Shown: one piece after another, positions 8,213 through 17,319 of the stretch
Layout of the letters: each line of letters opens with the position of its first letter
How positions within the stretch are numbered: the first letter of the stretch is position 1
DNA from: Ignavibacteriota bacterium
Lineage (GTDB): Bacteria > Bacteroidota > Ignavibacteria > Ignavibacteriales > Melioribacteraceae
Direction: 5' to 3'
Assembly (NCBI GenBank): GCA_016708125.1
Contig: JADJGF010000001.1
Location: 2,502,001-2,566,000, forward strand
DNA length: 64,000 nt
Notes under the pieces: model-generated
Seen by the model: only the letters and a program-made list of their open reading frames with translations
What the model was told of the DNA's origin: nothing
The model's database searches: none
Program-made: the position numbers and the translations under genes

Positions 8213-11200
8213 TGACAAAGCTTACAAAATATCAAAAAGAAGCTTTAAGAATCGATAAACATATTTCATTAACCGCAAATGCCGGTTCAGGTAAAACCAC
8301 AGTATTATCAAAACGATTTGTCGAAATTCTGCTTCAGGAAAATATTTTACTCAGCAATATTGTTGCAATTACTTTTACGGAAAAAGCTGCAAGCGAACTT
8401 TACACAAAAATTGCAAAAGAATTAGATGAAAGAATTACAAATTCTAATTCAATAATAAAAGTTCGATTAGAAACAATAAGAAGAAATTTAGTATCTGCAA
8501 AAATTTCAACAATCCATTCTTTCTGTATAGATATTTTAAAAGATTTTGCGCCGGAAGCTGGAATTGATGCAAACTTTTTACCCATTGATGCAAGAACTTC
8601 GGATGAACTTTTAGAGCAAAGTATTGATGAAATTATCATTAAAAATCTAAAGGATAATAATTCTGAAATTAAAAATCTTATTAGAATATTTGGAAATAAA
8701 TCCCAGTTAACTCAAAAGATTAAGCAATTATTTTCTAAAAGAAAATCCACGGAAAAATTAGTTGAAAAATATTATTCAAAAACTGTTGATAATATTGCAG
8801 TTTGGCTGAATGAAAATTTTGAAAATAAGTTTAAAGAAACATTCTCCATTTTAATTGATGAACTAATTTTAGAAATTGATGAAATAAATTCAATTGCAGG
8901 AAAATATAAATCAACTGAAATTTATATTGAAGTAAATAGATTATTGAATGAATTAAAATCGGAAAATAAATTAATAGAGAAATTTATAATTATTAAGAAT
9001 ATAGCTGACGTAATTATAAAACAAGATGGAAATGTTAGACAGCAAAAATATTTGAGCAGTGATTTATACAATGAAAATGAAATCTTACTTAACAAAATCA
9101 GTAATAATTTTGCAGAGTTAAAAAAAATTGAAATTGATGAAAATGCTGATGAACTTAATTTCGATTTAGCAAAATTCGGAAAAATTATTATTGATTTTTA
9201 TAATGAAGTTAGTGATAAATATAAATTTAAAAAACTGCATAAATCATTTTTAGATTTTGAAGATTTGCTTATCAATACTTACCACCTTGTTCAAAACAAA
9301 GATGTTGTAAACAAACTTTCTCAAAAGTTTAAATACATAATGGTTGATGAATATCAAGATACAAATGAAATTCAGTATGAAATATTTATGCCTATTCTTC
9401 AATATTTATCGAGCGGAAACCTATTTGTTGTAGGCGATGATAAACAAAGTATTTATATGTTTCGCGAAGCAGAAGTAAAAGTTTTTAACGACACAAAAAA
9501 ACATATTGAAACAAAAGAAGGCAAACATGGAATTTTACAGCTTCCGCATTCGTTTAGATTAGCTCCAAACATTGCTTTATTTACAAATGTTTTGTTTAGT
9601 AGAATATTCAAAAATCCTAATCCAGCATTCAATGAAGTTGAATACAATGAATTAGTTTGTGCTTATTCCAAACAAAATAAGGGACGAATTGATTTTTTAA
9701 TTTCAGAACAAGAAGATGGAATTAGCGAAGCAGAACTTGTTGCAAAAAAAATACTTCATTTAGTGAATGATAATAAAAATGAAATATCATTTAGTGATAT
9801 TACAGTTTTGTGTCGAGTTAGAAAAAATTTTATAGAATTAGAAAAAGAATTCGTTAAATATAATTTGCCATTTACAATAGTTGGAGGAAAAGGATTTTTC
9901 CAGCAGCAGCTTGTACTTGACGTTTATAACTATTTATCATTTTTGATTAATACAAAAAATGACCTCGCATTTCTTTCAATTTTACGATCGCCTTATTTTG
10001 GAATTACCGATACAGAAATAGCGGAAATATCTTTTGAAAAAGGTGCGTTTTATTTTGAAAAGTTTAAGAATTATATTAATTCAAAAAGTAAGTTTAAAAA
10101 CATTTTTACTTTGCTTGAACATCATATAAAACTTTCTTCAAAAACAGAAATAAGTGAGTTAATACGAATAATAAATAACGAAACTGCTTACTGGGCTTAT
10201 TTATCAAACAAAAAAAATGGAAAACAAGACATTGCAAATCTTGAAAAATTAATTCTTCAAGCTATAAATATTACTGAGCAAGGATTTAATACGTTATATG
10301 ATTTTACCAATTATTTAAAAGATGCTATTAACAATCTTGAAGATGAAGGTCACGCAGAATTAGACGAAACTGAAAATTCTATAAAAATTATGACAATTCA
10401 CCAATCGAAAGGGTTGGAATTTAAGGTTGTAATTTTATTCAAAACAAATCAGAAAAATTTTGATGAAACACTTAAAACAAAAGATATTTACATAGATAAG
10501 GATTTTGGAATTCTTTCAAAACTTCCTTTTAGAAAAAACTATTTTGAAAATTTCCGACAAGCACCAATAATTGGTTTATACAATTATTTCCAAAATAAAA
10601 AATCAATCGCCGAATTGAAAAGACTGCTCTACGTTGCAATTACAAGAAGTGAAGAATATTTAATTGTTTCGATGCAAACTAAGAAAGGAAGTTTTTCTAA
10701 AGATTCTTTTGCGGAAATTATTGCAGAAACTTTAAATATTGATTTAAACAAAAGTGAAAAAGTTATTTCCGGCAATCTTACATTCATGAAACTAAATAAT
10801 GAAGTGTATGAAACAAAAGTTGAAAAAGTTGATACAATAATTAATTTGATTAAATCAATCGAATTGGAAAATACCCAACAAATAATTGAAGAAAAGGCAA
10901 TTGATGAAAGTTATGAATTCTTAATTGAAAAAATAAAAAGTACAGAAAAAAATGAAATAATATCGGCATCAAAAATTAGTTTATTCTTGCAGTGTCCTAA
11001 AAAATATCAACTGACTTATGAATTTGGATATGGTGAGTTAATAAAACTTTTTAGAAATAATGATGAATATGAATTCAATCAAAAAGAAGATGAAAATATT
11101 CCCGCAAATATTTTGGGTAAAATTGTTCATTCAATTTTGAATAAAGAAACATATAAAAAAGATTTAATTGCTGAAATTGAAAATGAAATTCAGCTTGAAG

Positions 11201-11724
11201 ATGAATTGATTCTTATTGATTCTGATTCGAAACAAAAATTGGTAAAAGAAATTGTAGAATTGTTCGATCAATATTATAGTTCAGAATCATATCGAAAAAT
11301 TTTGAACTTTAAAAAGTTTCAAAATGAAATAGAAATTTATAAACGTGAACAAGATTATTTTTTGTATGGAATTATTGATAAGCTTATTATTGAAAATGAT
11401 AAAATCATTATTATAGATTTTAAGACAGATAAAATTTCAAACAAAAATATTAATGAAAAATTAGAAACATATTTTAATCAACTTAAATTTTATTCATACA
11501 TTTTAGCAAGTAAATATTCAGAAATAGAAAATTATGAATTGATACTTGTTTTTATTAGAGAAGATAATTTTACATCGTCAATTAATTTATCAAAAAAAGA
11601 AATCCAAAATTTTGGGAAAGTAATTTCGGAATCTGTATATAAAATTAGAACTAAACAATTTGATGAAGTTACAAAAGGCTGCGAAGATATGAAGTTTTAT
11701 AAGTTAGAAGAATGCAGCCACTAA
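8209..11724 (+). CDS. addA: AddA-like UvrD-family helicase with C-terminal RecB-type nuclease
   Basis: This 1171-residue protein has superfamily 1A helicase motifs: Walker A TANAGSGKTT near residues 22-32, FTEKAASEL near 50, VDEYQDTNE near 378-386, GDDKQSIYMFR near 408, IMTIHQSKGLEFK near 727 and YVAITRSEE near 808. A PD-(D/E)XK nuclease core follows (GIIDK and IIIDFKTDK near 1070). This is the layout of AddA in AddAB recombinational repair enzymes, which resect double-strand breaks. The start overlaps the kinase stop by 4 bases, so they are co-transcribed. No addB is visible in the window, so a stand-alone UvrD/RecB-like enzyme is possible. Confidence 0.82.
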   Translation: MMTKLTKYQKEALRIDKHISLTANAGSGKTTVLSKRFVEILLQENILLSNIVAITFTEKAASELYTKIAKELDERITNSNSIIKVRLETIRRNLVSAKISTIHSFCIDILKDFAPEAGIDANFLPIDARTSDELLEQSIDEIIIKNLKDNNSEIKNLIRIFGNKSQLTQKIKQLFSKRKSTEKLVEKYYSKTVDNIAVWLNENFENKFKETFSILIDELILEIDEINSIAGKYKSTEIYIEVNRLLNELKSENKLIEKFIIIKNIADVIIKQDGNVRQQKYLSSDLYNENEILLNKISNNFAELKKIEIDENADELNFDLAKFGKIIIDFYNEVSDKYKFKKLHKSFLDFEDLLINTYHLVQNKDVVNKLSQKFKYIMVDEYQDTNEIQYEIFMPILQYLSSGNLFVVGDDKQSIYMFREAEVKVFNDTKKHIETKEGKHGILQLPHSFRLAPNIALFTNVLFSRIFKNPNPAFNEVEYNELVCAYSKQNKGRIDFLISEQEDGISEAELVAKKILHLVNDNKNEISFSDITVLCRVRKNFIELEKEFVKYNLPFTIVGGKGFFQQQLVLDVYNYLSFLINTKNDLAFLSILRSPYFGITDTEIAEISFEKGAFYFEKFKNYINSKSKFKNIFTLLEHHIKLSSKTEISELIRIINNETAYWAYLSNKKNGKQDIANLEKLILQAINITEQGFNTLYDFTNYLKDAINNLEDEGHAELDETENSIKIMTIHQSKGLEFKVVILFKTNQKNFDETLKTKDIYIDKDFGILSKLPFRKNYFENFRQAPIIGLYNYFQNKKSIAELKRLLYVAITRSEEYLIVSMQTKKGSFSKDSFAEIIAETLNIDLNKSEKVISGNLTFMKLNNEVYETKVEKVDTIINLIKSIELENTQQIIEEKAIDESYEFLIEKIKSTEKNEIISASKISLFLQCPKKYQLTYEFGYGELIKLFRNNDEYEFNQKEDENIPANILGKIVHSILNKETYKKDLIAEIENEIQLEDELILIDSDSKQKLVKEIVELFDQYYSSESYRKILNFKKFQNEIEIYKREQDYFLYGIIDKLIIENDKIIIIDFKTDKISNKNINEKLETYFNQLKFYSYILASKYSEIENYELILVFIREDNFTSSINLSKKEIQNFGKVISESVYKIRTKQFDEVTKGCEDMKFYKLEECSH

Positions 11725-11809
11725 GATCAATTTTTACCACAAAACCACTTTAGAAATCATTTCAATTTAGTTAAGTTTATTTCATTAAAAAATATTAGTT
11801 GGAGCAAAA

Positions 11810-13714
11810 ATGTACGGCATAAAATTTATTAAAAATAATTTAGTAAGGAGTATAATAATTTTGACAATTTTATTTAATCTATTTAACAGTGAAAAATTTG
11901 CACAGAGCAAAGGAGAATTACCACTTAGAAGCGATATTCCAATTGACCAAACTTGGAACGTAACGGATATTTATGCAACTCAAGATTTATGGGAAAAAGA
12001 TTTTCAATGGGCAGAAAATGCTATTGAAAAATATAATTCATTTAAAGGTAAACTTGGAAACTCAAGTTCTGAATTATTAACTTGCTTAAATTTTGATGAT
12101 GAAGTTGGAATAAAAATAAGTCGTCTTTATTTATATGCATCGCTTTCAAAAGATTTGGATTTGGGAAATGCGGAAAATCAAGGAAGATATGAGAGAATTT
12201 CTTCACTTGCATCTAAATTATCTGCTGCAAGTTCATATATTCGACCGGAGATTTTATTAATTCCGGAAGATAAACTTTGGGATTTTGTAAAAAATGAAAA
12301 CGGACTAAAAATTTATGATCATCAGTTGCATGATTTGTTTAGAACCAAAGCTCATACACTTTCGCCGAGAGAAGAAGAATTAATGGCGTTATCTTCACCG
12401 GTTAGGGAAGTTGCATCAAATGTTTTTGGAATGTTTAACAATGCAGATATACAATTCCCAATTGTTAAAGACGAAGGCGGAGTTGAAGATATTAAAATTT
12501 CTCACGGAAGATATGGCGCCGCAATGTATTCTACTGATAGAGATTATAGAGAAAGAGTTTACAAGGGTTTGTACAAACCATTTAAAGAATATAAAAATAC
12601 ATTGGTTGCATTGTTCAACGGAAATATTAAGTCGTCTATATTTAATGCAAAAGCAAGAAATTATAAATCAACCAGAGCGGCAGCATTAGATGCAAATAAT
12701 ATTCCTCTTGAAGTTTATGATAATCTTGTAAACACAGTTAATGAAAATTTGAAACCGTTACAAAGATGGGGAAATTTAAAAAAGAAAGTTTTGGGAATTG
12801 AAAGTTTACATGCTTACGATACTTATGTTACACTTTTTCCGGCTGTTAAAAAAGAATACACTTATGAACAATCAAAAGAAATATTACTTAAAGCGCTAAA
12901 ACCACTTGGTGAAGATTATCTTAAAAGTTTGGAATTAGCTTTTAATAATAGATGGATTGATGTTCATGAAACAAAAGGAAAAAGAAGCGGTGCTTATTCT
13001 TCCGGCGTTTCCTATGGAATTCATCCTTATGTATTATTGAATTGGTCAAATCAGTTGAATGATGTTTTCACTTTTGCCCATGAGATGGGGCACAATATGC
13101 ATTCATATTATACAGAGAAAAATCAGCCATATCCATACGCAAATTATTCTATCTTCGTTGCAGAAGTTGCTTCAACAGCAAATGAAGCATTATTGTTGGA
13201 TTATTTAATTGAAAATGCTGAAACAAAAGAAGAAAAAATGGCATTGATTGAAAATCAATTAACGGGAATGACAACAACATTTTACCGCCAAACAGGTTTT
13301 GCGCAGTTCGAACAATTGGTTCATGAAAAAACAGAAGCCGGGGAAGCATTAACTCCGGATTTACTCTGCAAATTATTCGGAGAAATGTATCAGAATTATT
13401 GGGGACCGGAAATGGTTGTTGATGAAGAAGAAACTTATACATGGGCTCGAATTCCGCATTTTTATTACAATTTTTATGTTTATCAGTATGCAACAAGTTA
13501 TGCTGCTTCTCAAGAATTGGTCGCCCAAATTAAAAAAGAAGGTCAGCCGGCAATTGACAGATTTTTATCTTTCTTAAAAGCCGGTAGTTCTCAATATCCA
13601 ATTGATGTATTGAAAACAGCCGGAGTTGATATGACTTCGCCTAAACCGGTTTTAGCAGTTGTAAATAAAATGAATGAATTATTAGATAAATTAGAAGCAC
13701 TTTTAGCCGAATAA
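11810..13714 (+). CDS. pepF: oligoendopeptidase F (M3 family metallopeptidase)
   Basis: A 634-residue zinc peptidase. The catalytic HEMGH is at residues 424-428 in FTFAHEMGHNMHSYY, with the downstream glutamate in the ASTANEALL segment. The C-terminal IPHFYYNFYVYQYATS is typical of PepF. Unlike most cytoplasmic PepF it begins with a basic hydrophobic stretch (about residues 10-30, ending KFAQ), suggesting export to the periplasm or anchoring. GGAG precedes the ATG. It cleaves short oligopeptides; the physiological substrate is not evident. The next gene starts 15 bases downstream. Confidence 0.93.
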   Translation: MYGIKFIKNNLVRSIIILTILFNLFNSEKFAQSKGELPLRSDIPIDQTWNVTDIYATQDLWEKDFQWAENAIEKYNSFKGKLGNSSSELLTCLNFDDEVGIKISRLYLYASLSKDLDLGNAENQGRYERISSLASKLSAASSYIRPEILLIPEDKLWDFVKNENGLKIYDHQLHDLFRTKAHTLSPREEELMALSSPVREVASNVFGMFNNADIQFPIVKDEGGVEDIKISHGRYGAAMYSTDRDYRERVYKGLYKPFKEYKNTLVALFNGNIKSSIFNAKARNYKSTRAAALDANNIPLEVYDNLVNTVNENLKPLQRWGNLKKKVLGIESLHAYDTYVTLFPAVKKEYTYEQSKEILLKALKPLGEDYLKSLELAFNNRWIDVHETKGKRSGAYSSGVSYGIHPYVLLNWSNQLNDVFTFAHEMGHNMHSYYTEKNQPYPYANYSIFVAEVASTANEALLLDYLIENAETKEEKMALIENQLTGMTTTFYRQTGFAQFEQLVHEKTEAGEALTPDLLCKLFGEMYQNYWGPEMVVDEEETYTWARIPHFYYNFYVYQYATSYAASQELVAQIKKEGQPAIDRFLSFLKAGSSQYPIDVLKTAGVDMTSPKPVLAVVNKMNELLDKLEALLAE

Positions 13715-13728
13715 ATTTGGAATTGTAG

Positions 13729-14739
13729 ATGAAATTATTTTCGAAAAGAGACTTAAATAGTTATGACTTATCACTCACATATGATGATATAAGTTTAGTT
13801 CCATGCGAAGTTTCACGGATTGTAAGCAGAACCGAAGCAATTACTCACACTGAATTTTTAGGGAAGAAATTACTTCTTCCGGTTGTTGCAAGTCCAATGG
13901 ATTCAGTTACCGGAATTACAATGGCGCAAGCCCTTGATAAAATGGGATGTATTGGCATTGTAAATCGTTTTGATTCATCATTAGAAGAATTGATGAAAAT
14001 AAATGCCGAAGGAATTTCTGCTGTTTCTGTAAGCTTAAATTATGATGAAAGTTTGATTGCAAAATTAGCTGATTACAATTTGATAATTTGCATTGATACA
14101 GCAAACGCAAATAATAGCACCGTTTTGAAAAAATGTGAGGAAATAAAAAGTAAACATAATGTAAAAGTTATTGTAGGAAATGTTGCTCAAGGAAATTCTC
14201 TGAATGATTTAGTTAATGCCGGCGCTGATGCTGTTAGAATTGGAATCGGCGGCGGAAGCATGTGCACAACTTCAATTCAAACGGGAATTGGAATTGGACA
14301 AGCTTCATCATTGATTGATTTATATTTTGCCCGTGAAGAAAAAAAGCTAAATATACAATTAATTGCGGATGGCGGAATTAAAAATCCCGGTGATGTTGCT
14401 AAAGCTTTGGCACTTGGTGCAGATGTAGTAATGTTAGGAAGAATGTTAGCGGGAACCAAAGAGGCTCCCGGTGAAGTAATAAAATATAATGATCAATTAT
14501 GGAAAAAATATCGTGGTTCTGCTTCATTTGGTGTTAAGATGAAAAATGAATTTATCGAAGGTGAAGAAACAATGATTCCATATAAAGGTCCGGTAAAATC
14601 TGTAATTGATTCTATTTCTGATGGATTAAGAAGTTCTATGAGCTACATGAATTGCTTCACAATTGATGAAATGAAATCCGTAAATACTTTTGCGGTAATG
14701 AGTCATAGTTCATATTTGGAAAGACTTCCTAAAAAATAA
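13729..14739 (+). CDS. IMP dehydrogenase / GMP reductase family enzyme
   Basis: A 336-residue TIM-barrel enzyme. The N-terminal LTYDDISLVP and VVASPMDSVTG are family hallmarks, the catalytic cysteine is C179 in GGGSMCTTS, and ADGGIKNPGDVAKALALGADVVMLG forms the phosphate-binding region. It lacks the CBS pair that full-length GuaB carries, so its size matches GMP reductase or a short CBS-less IMPDH. The canonical GIGPGS loop reads GIGGGS here. Which purine reaction it catalyses cannot be settled by eye. It is probably co-transcribed with pepF. Confidence 0.85.
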   Translation: MKLFSKRDLNSYDLSLTYDDISLVPCEVSRIVSRTEAITHTEFLGKKLLLPVVASPMDSVTGITMAQALDKMGCIGIVNRFDSSLEELMKINAEGISAVSVSLNYDESLIAKLADYNLIICIDTANANNSTVLKKCEEIKSKHNVKVIVGNVAQGNSLNDLVNAGADAVRIGIGGGSMCTTSIQTGIGIGQASSLIDLYFAREEKKLNIQLIADGGIKNPGDVAKALALGADVVMLGRMLAGTKEAPGEVIKYNDQLWKKYRGSASFGVKMKNEFIEGEETMIPYKGPVKSVIDSISDGLRSSMSYMNCFTIDEMKSVNTFAVMSHSSYLERLPKK

Positions 14740-14756
14740 ATATGTAAAAAATTAAA

Positions 14757-14793
14757 TATCATTCTGGGCATGTCTCGCATGTTCAGAATGATA
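14757..14793. terminator. dyad between convergent genes, possible bidirectional terminator
   Basis: TATCATTCTG (14757-14766) and CAGAATGATA (14784-14793) form a 10-bp stem. Inside, CATG/CATG can add 4 bp around TCTCG. It sits between the convergent IMPDH-family gene and copA. On the minus strand a T-rich stretch follows after several bases; on the plus strand the tail is only AT-rich, so terminator strength is uncertain. Confidence 0.5.
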
Positions 14794-14818
14794 ATGTTAA
14801 AATTATTTTTCAATTGGC

Positions 14819-17005
14819 TTAATCCAATTTTGCATTTCTCAATCTCAAAGAATTTGTTACAACAGATACAGAACTGAAAGCCATCGCCAATGCGGCAATC
14901 ATTGGATTCAACATTCCCATTGCGGCAAGAGGAATTCCCACAATGTTATAAATAAAAGCCCAAAATAAATTTTGTTTTAAAACTTTTATTGTTTTTTGGG
15001 AAAGCTTTAATGCTTTTACTACATCATTAACTTTGTTATTTATTAAAATTATTTTTGCCGAATCAATTGCAATATCGGTTCCGGCACCCATTGCAATTCC
15101 AACATCTGCTTGAGTTAAAGCCGCCGCATCATTTATTCCGTCGCCAATCATTACCACTGTTTCATTTATTGCCTGAATATTTCTAACTGCATTTACTTTT
15201 CCATCGGGCTTAATTTCTGCTAAAACTTGCTTTACATTTATTTGATCAGCAATATATTCGGCATTTTTTTTATTATCACCGGTTAATAAAATTGTTTTAA
15301 TTCCAAATTTATTTAACTTTTCAATTGATGATTTTGCATCGTCCTTTATTGTATCCTGAATTAAAAAATACCCTTCAATTTTATTATCAATAATTACATA
15401 AACCGCACTACCGAATTTATTTTCGACTTTCAAATTATTTATTTCAAAATTTGATTTGCTAATAAATTCTTCACTTCCGATTTGAACTAATTTGCCTTTA
15501 ACAATTCCTTTAACTCCACTTCCGATCAAGTATTCAAAATTAGTTACATCAAATAAATTAATTTTATTTTCTTCAGAATATTTAAAAATGGATTTAGCGA
15601 AAGGATGTTCTGATAATTTTTCTACGGATGCTGCGAAAGAAATAAATTCTTCAATCGGAAATGAATAAGATTTTACATCGGTTACAGTTGGATTGTTTTT
15701 TGTTACGGTTCCAGTTTTATCAAAAATAAAATTTTTAGCTTTATACATTATTTCCAAACTTTCTGCATCTTTTACTAAAATACCATTTTGTGCGCCAAGT
15801 CCGGTGCCGACTAAAATTGCTGTTGGAGTTGCCAAACCCATTGCGCAAGGGCACGCGACGATTAATACTGCTACAAAATTTATTAACGAAATATTTATAT
15901 CAAAATTACTGCCGATAAAAAACCAAAATATTCCGGTTAAGATTGCAATTAAAATTACAACTTGAACAAAAATTCCCGCAACTTTATCTGCTAATCTTTG
16001 AATCGGCGGTTTTGAAACTTGAGTATTTTCTATGAGAGAAACAATTTTCCCTAAAAAAGAATTTTCGCCAAGTGCCGTAACAAACATTTCAAATGAGCCG
16101 GTTAAATTAATTGTTCCGCCGGTTACAACAGAATTTATTTCTTTACTTATTGGATTGCTTTCGCCGGTTATTATCGATTCATTAATTGTGGAAAAACCAC
16201 TAATTATTTTTCCATCGGAAGGAATACTTTCGCCGGGTTTTACTAAAATTCTATCGCCAATTTTTAATTCTTCGGTTGGAATTAATTTTGTTTTACCTTC
16301 AATAATTATTGTGCAATTTTTTGGTGTTAGATTAATTAAATTTTTTAATGCTTTTGATGTTTTAGATTTTGCATTGCTTTCCAAATATTTGCCGAATAAA
16401 ATTAAAGTAATTATCACAGCCGCCGTTTCAAAATAAATTTGATGTGAAATATGTGATTTATTTAATATTTGCGGAAACAATGTATTTATAACGCTGAATA
16501 AATATGCCGATCCGGACCCAACCGCAACTAGCGTATTCATATCCGCAGAAAATTGTTTTAGATTTTTTATTGAAATTGTAAAGAATCTTTTTCCGGGAAT
16601 GAACATAACCGGCGTTGTAAGAATTAGTAATATTTTATTAGTTGTATCGTGATCAAAAATCCAAATTGATTGAAAAAATTCGAAATGCAATAACATGCTA
16701 ATTAAAAATATTGGAATTGTAAAAACCACTGATATTTTCAAATTGTTAAACAAATCTTCATTTTCAGAATTTTCAGTTTCTTTCGAAGAAAATTTTTCAT
16801 CAACTAATTCATAACCATATTGATTTAATTTTTTTGCTAATCCCGATAAATCTATTTTTTCATCTGAAGAAGAAAAATTTAGTTTTTCGGTTGCAAGATT
16901 TACGGAAATATTTTCAAATCCATCAAACTTTGATGCAATTTTTTCAACGCGGGTTACGCAACTTGCGCAAGTCATTCCCTTAATTTTTACGCTTACTTTT
17001 TTCAT
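14819..17005 (-). CDS. copA: copper-exporting P1B-type ATPase
   Basis: A 728-residue Cu(I) pump of the inner membrane. There is one N-terminal heavy-metal domain (GMTCASC, Cys13 and Cys16), then paired helices, TGES at 280-283, the membrane metal site CPC at 385-387 and the phosphorylated Asp in DKTGT (429-433). HP is in SEHPF near 467 and GDGIND at 621-626. The YN (686-687) and MxxSS segments of helices 7-8 mark Cu(I) specificity. It is the second gene after the copper chaperone (6-base gap) and divergent from the TPR gene. No CopY/CueR-type regulator is visible nearby. Confidence 0.95.
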   Translation of the reverse strand: MKKVSVKIKGMTCASCVTRVEKIASKFDGFENISVNLATEKLNFSSSDEKIDLSGLAKKLNQYGYELVDEKFSSKETENSENEDLFNNLKISVVFTIPIFLISMLLHFEFFQSIWIFDHDTTNKILLILTTPVMFIPGKRFFTISIKNLKQFSADMNTLVAVGSGSAYLFSVINTLFPQILNKSHISHQIYFETAAVIITLILFGKYLESNAKSKTSKALKNLINLTPKNCTIIIEGKTKLIPTEELKIGDRILVKPGESIPSDGKIISGFSTINESIITGESNPISKEINSVVTGGTINLTGSFEMFVTALGENSFLGKIVSLIENTQVSKPPIQRLADKVAGIFVQVVILIAILTGIFWFFIGSNFDINISLINFVAVLIVACPCAMGLATPTAILVGTGLGAQNGILVKDAESLEIMYKAKNFIFDKTGTVTKNNPTVTDVKSYSFPIEEFISFAASVEKLSEHPFAKSIFKYSEENKINLFDVTNFEYLIGSGVKGIVKGKLVQIGSEEFISKSNFEINNLKVENKFGSAVYVIIDNKIEGYFLIQDTIKDDAKSSIEKLNKFGIKTILLTGDNKKNAEYIADQINVKQVLAEIKPDGKVNAVRNIQAINETVVMIGDGINDAAALTQADVGIAMGAGTDIAIDSAKIILINNKVNDVVKALKLSQKTIKVLKQNLFWAFIYNIVGIPLAAMGMLNPMIAALAMAFSSVSVVTNSLRLRNAKLD

Positions 17006-17011
17006 AAGATA

Positions 17012-17209
17012 TTACAAAACCTTATATCCGGCTTCGTTAATTGCGTTTTTAATAGAATCAACTTTTATTTTTTCTGGATCAAATTTTGCAGTAACTTTTC
17101 CAATTTCTACGTTAAAAGATTCTAAATTTAATTCTTGCAATTCTACTTCAACAGCTTTTACGCAATGTTGACAATTCATTCCCTCAACCGTTAGTTTAAT
17201 TTCTTCCAT
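17012..17209 (-). CDS. copZ: copper chaperone CopZ-like
   Basis: A 65-residue heavy-metal-associated domain with GMNCQHC (Cys13, Cys16) near the N-terminus and a DSIKNAINEAGYKV ending, the full length of a CopZ ferredoxin-like fold. I start at the ATG whose product begins MEEIKLTVEG, because an AAAAGG lies just upstream; the open frame extends 20 codons further without homologous content. It probably delivers Cu(I) to the CopA encoded 6 bases downstream. Confidence 0.88.
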   Translation of the reverse strand: MEEIKLTVEGMNCQHCVKAVEVELQELNLESFNVEIGKVTAKFDPEKIKVDSIKNAINEAGYKVL

Positions 17210-17319
17210 GTTAACCTTTTTATTATTAAAATTGATTATTTCTTTATTAAGATATAAATTATCATTCAATATTTTCCATACTAAAATTGAAGATATTATA
17301 AATATCCCAAAGGTAATGT

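Noticed and set aside
15693..16436. Plus-strand open frames opposite copA
   Set aside because: CopA motifs are continuous on the minus strand; the plus frames are its antisense shadow.
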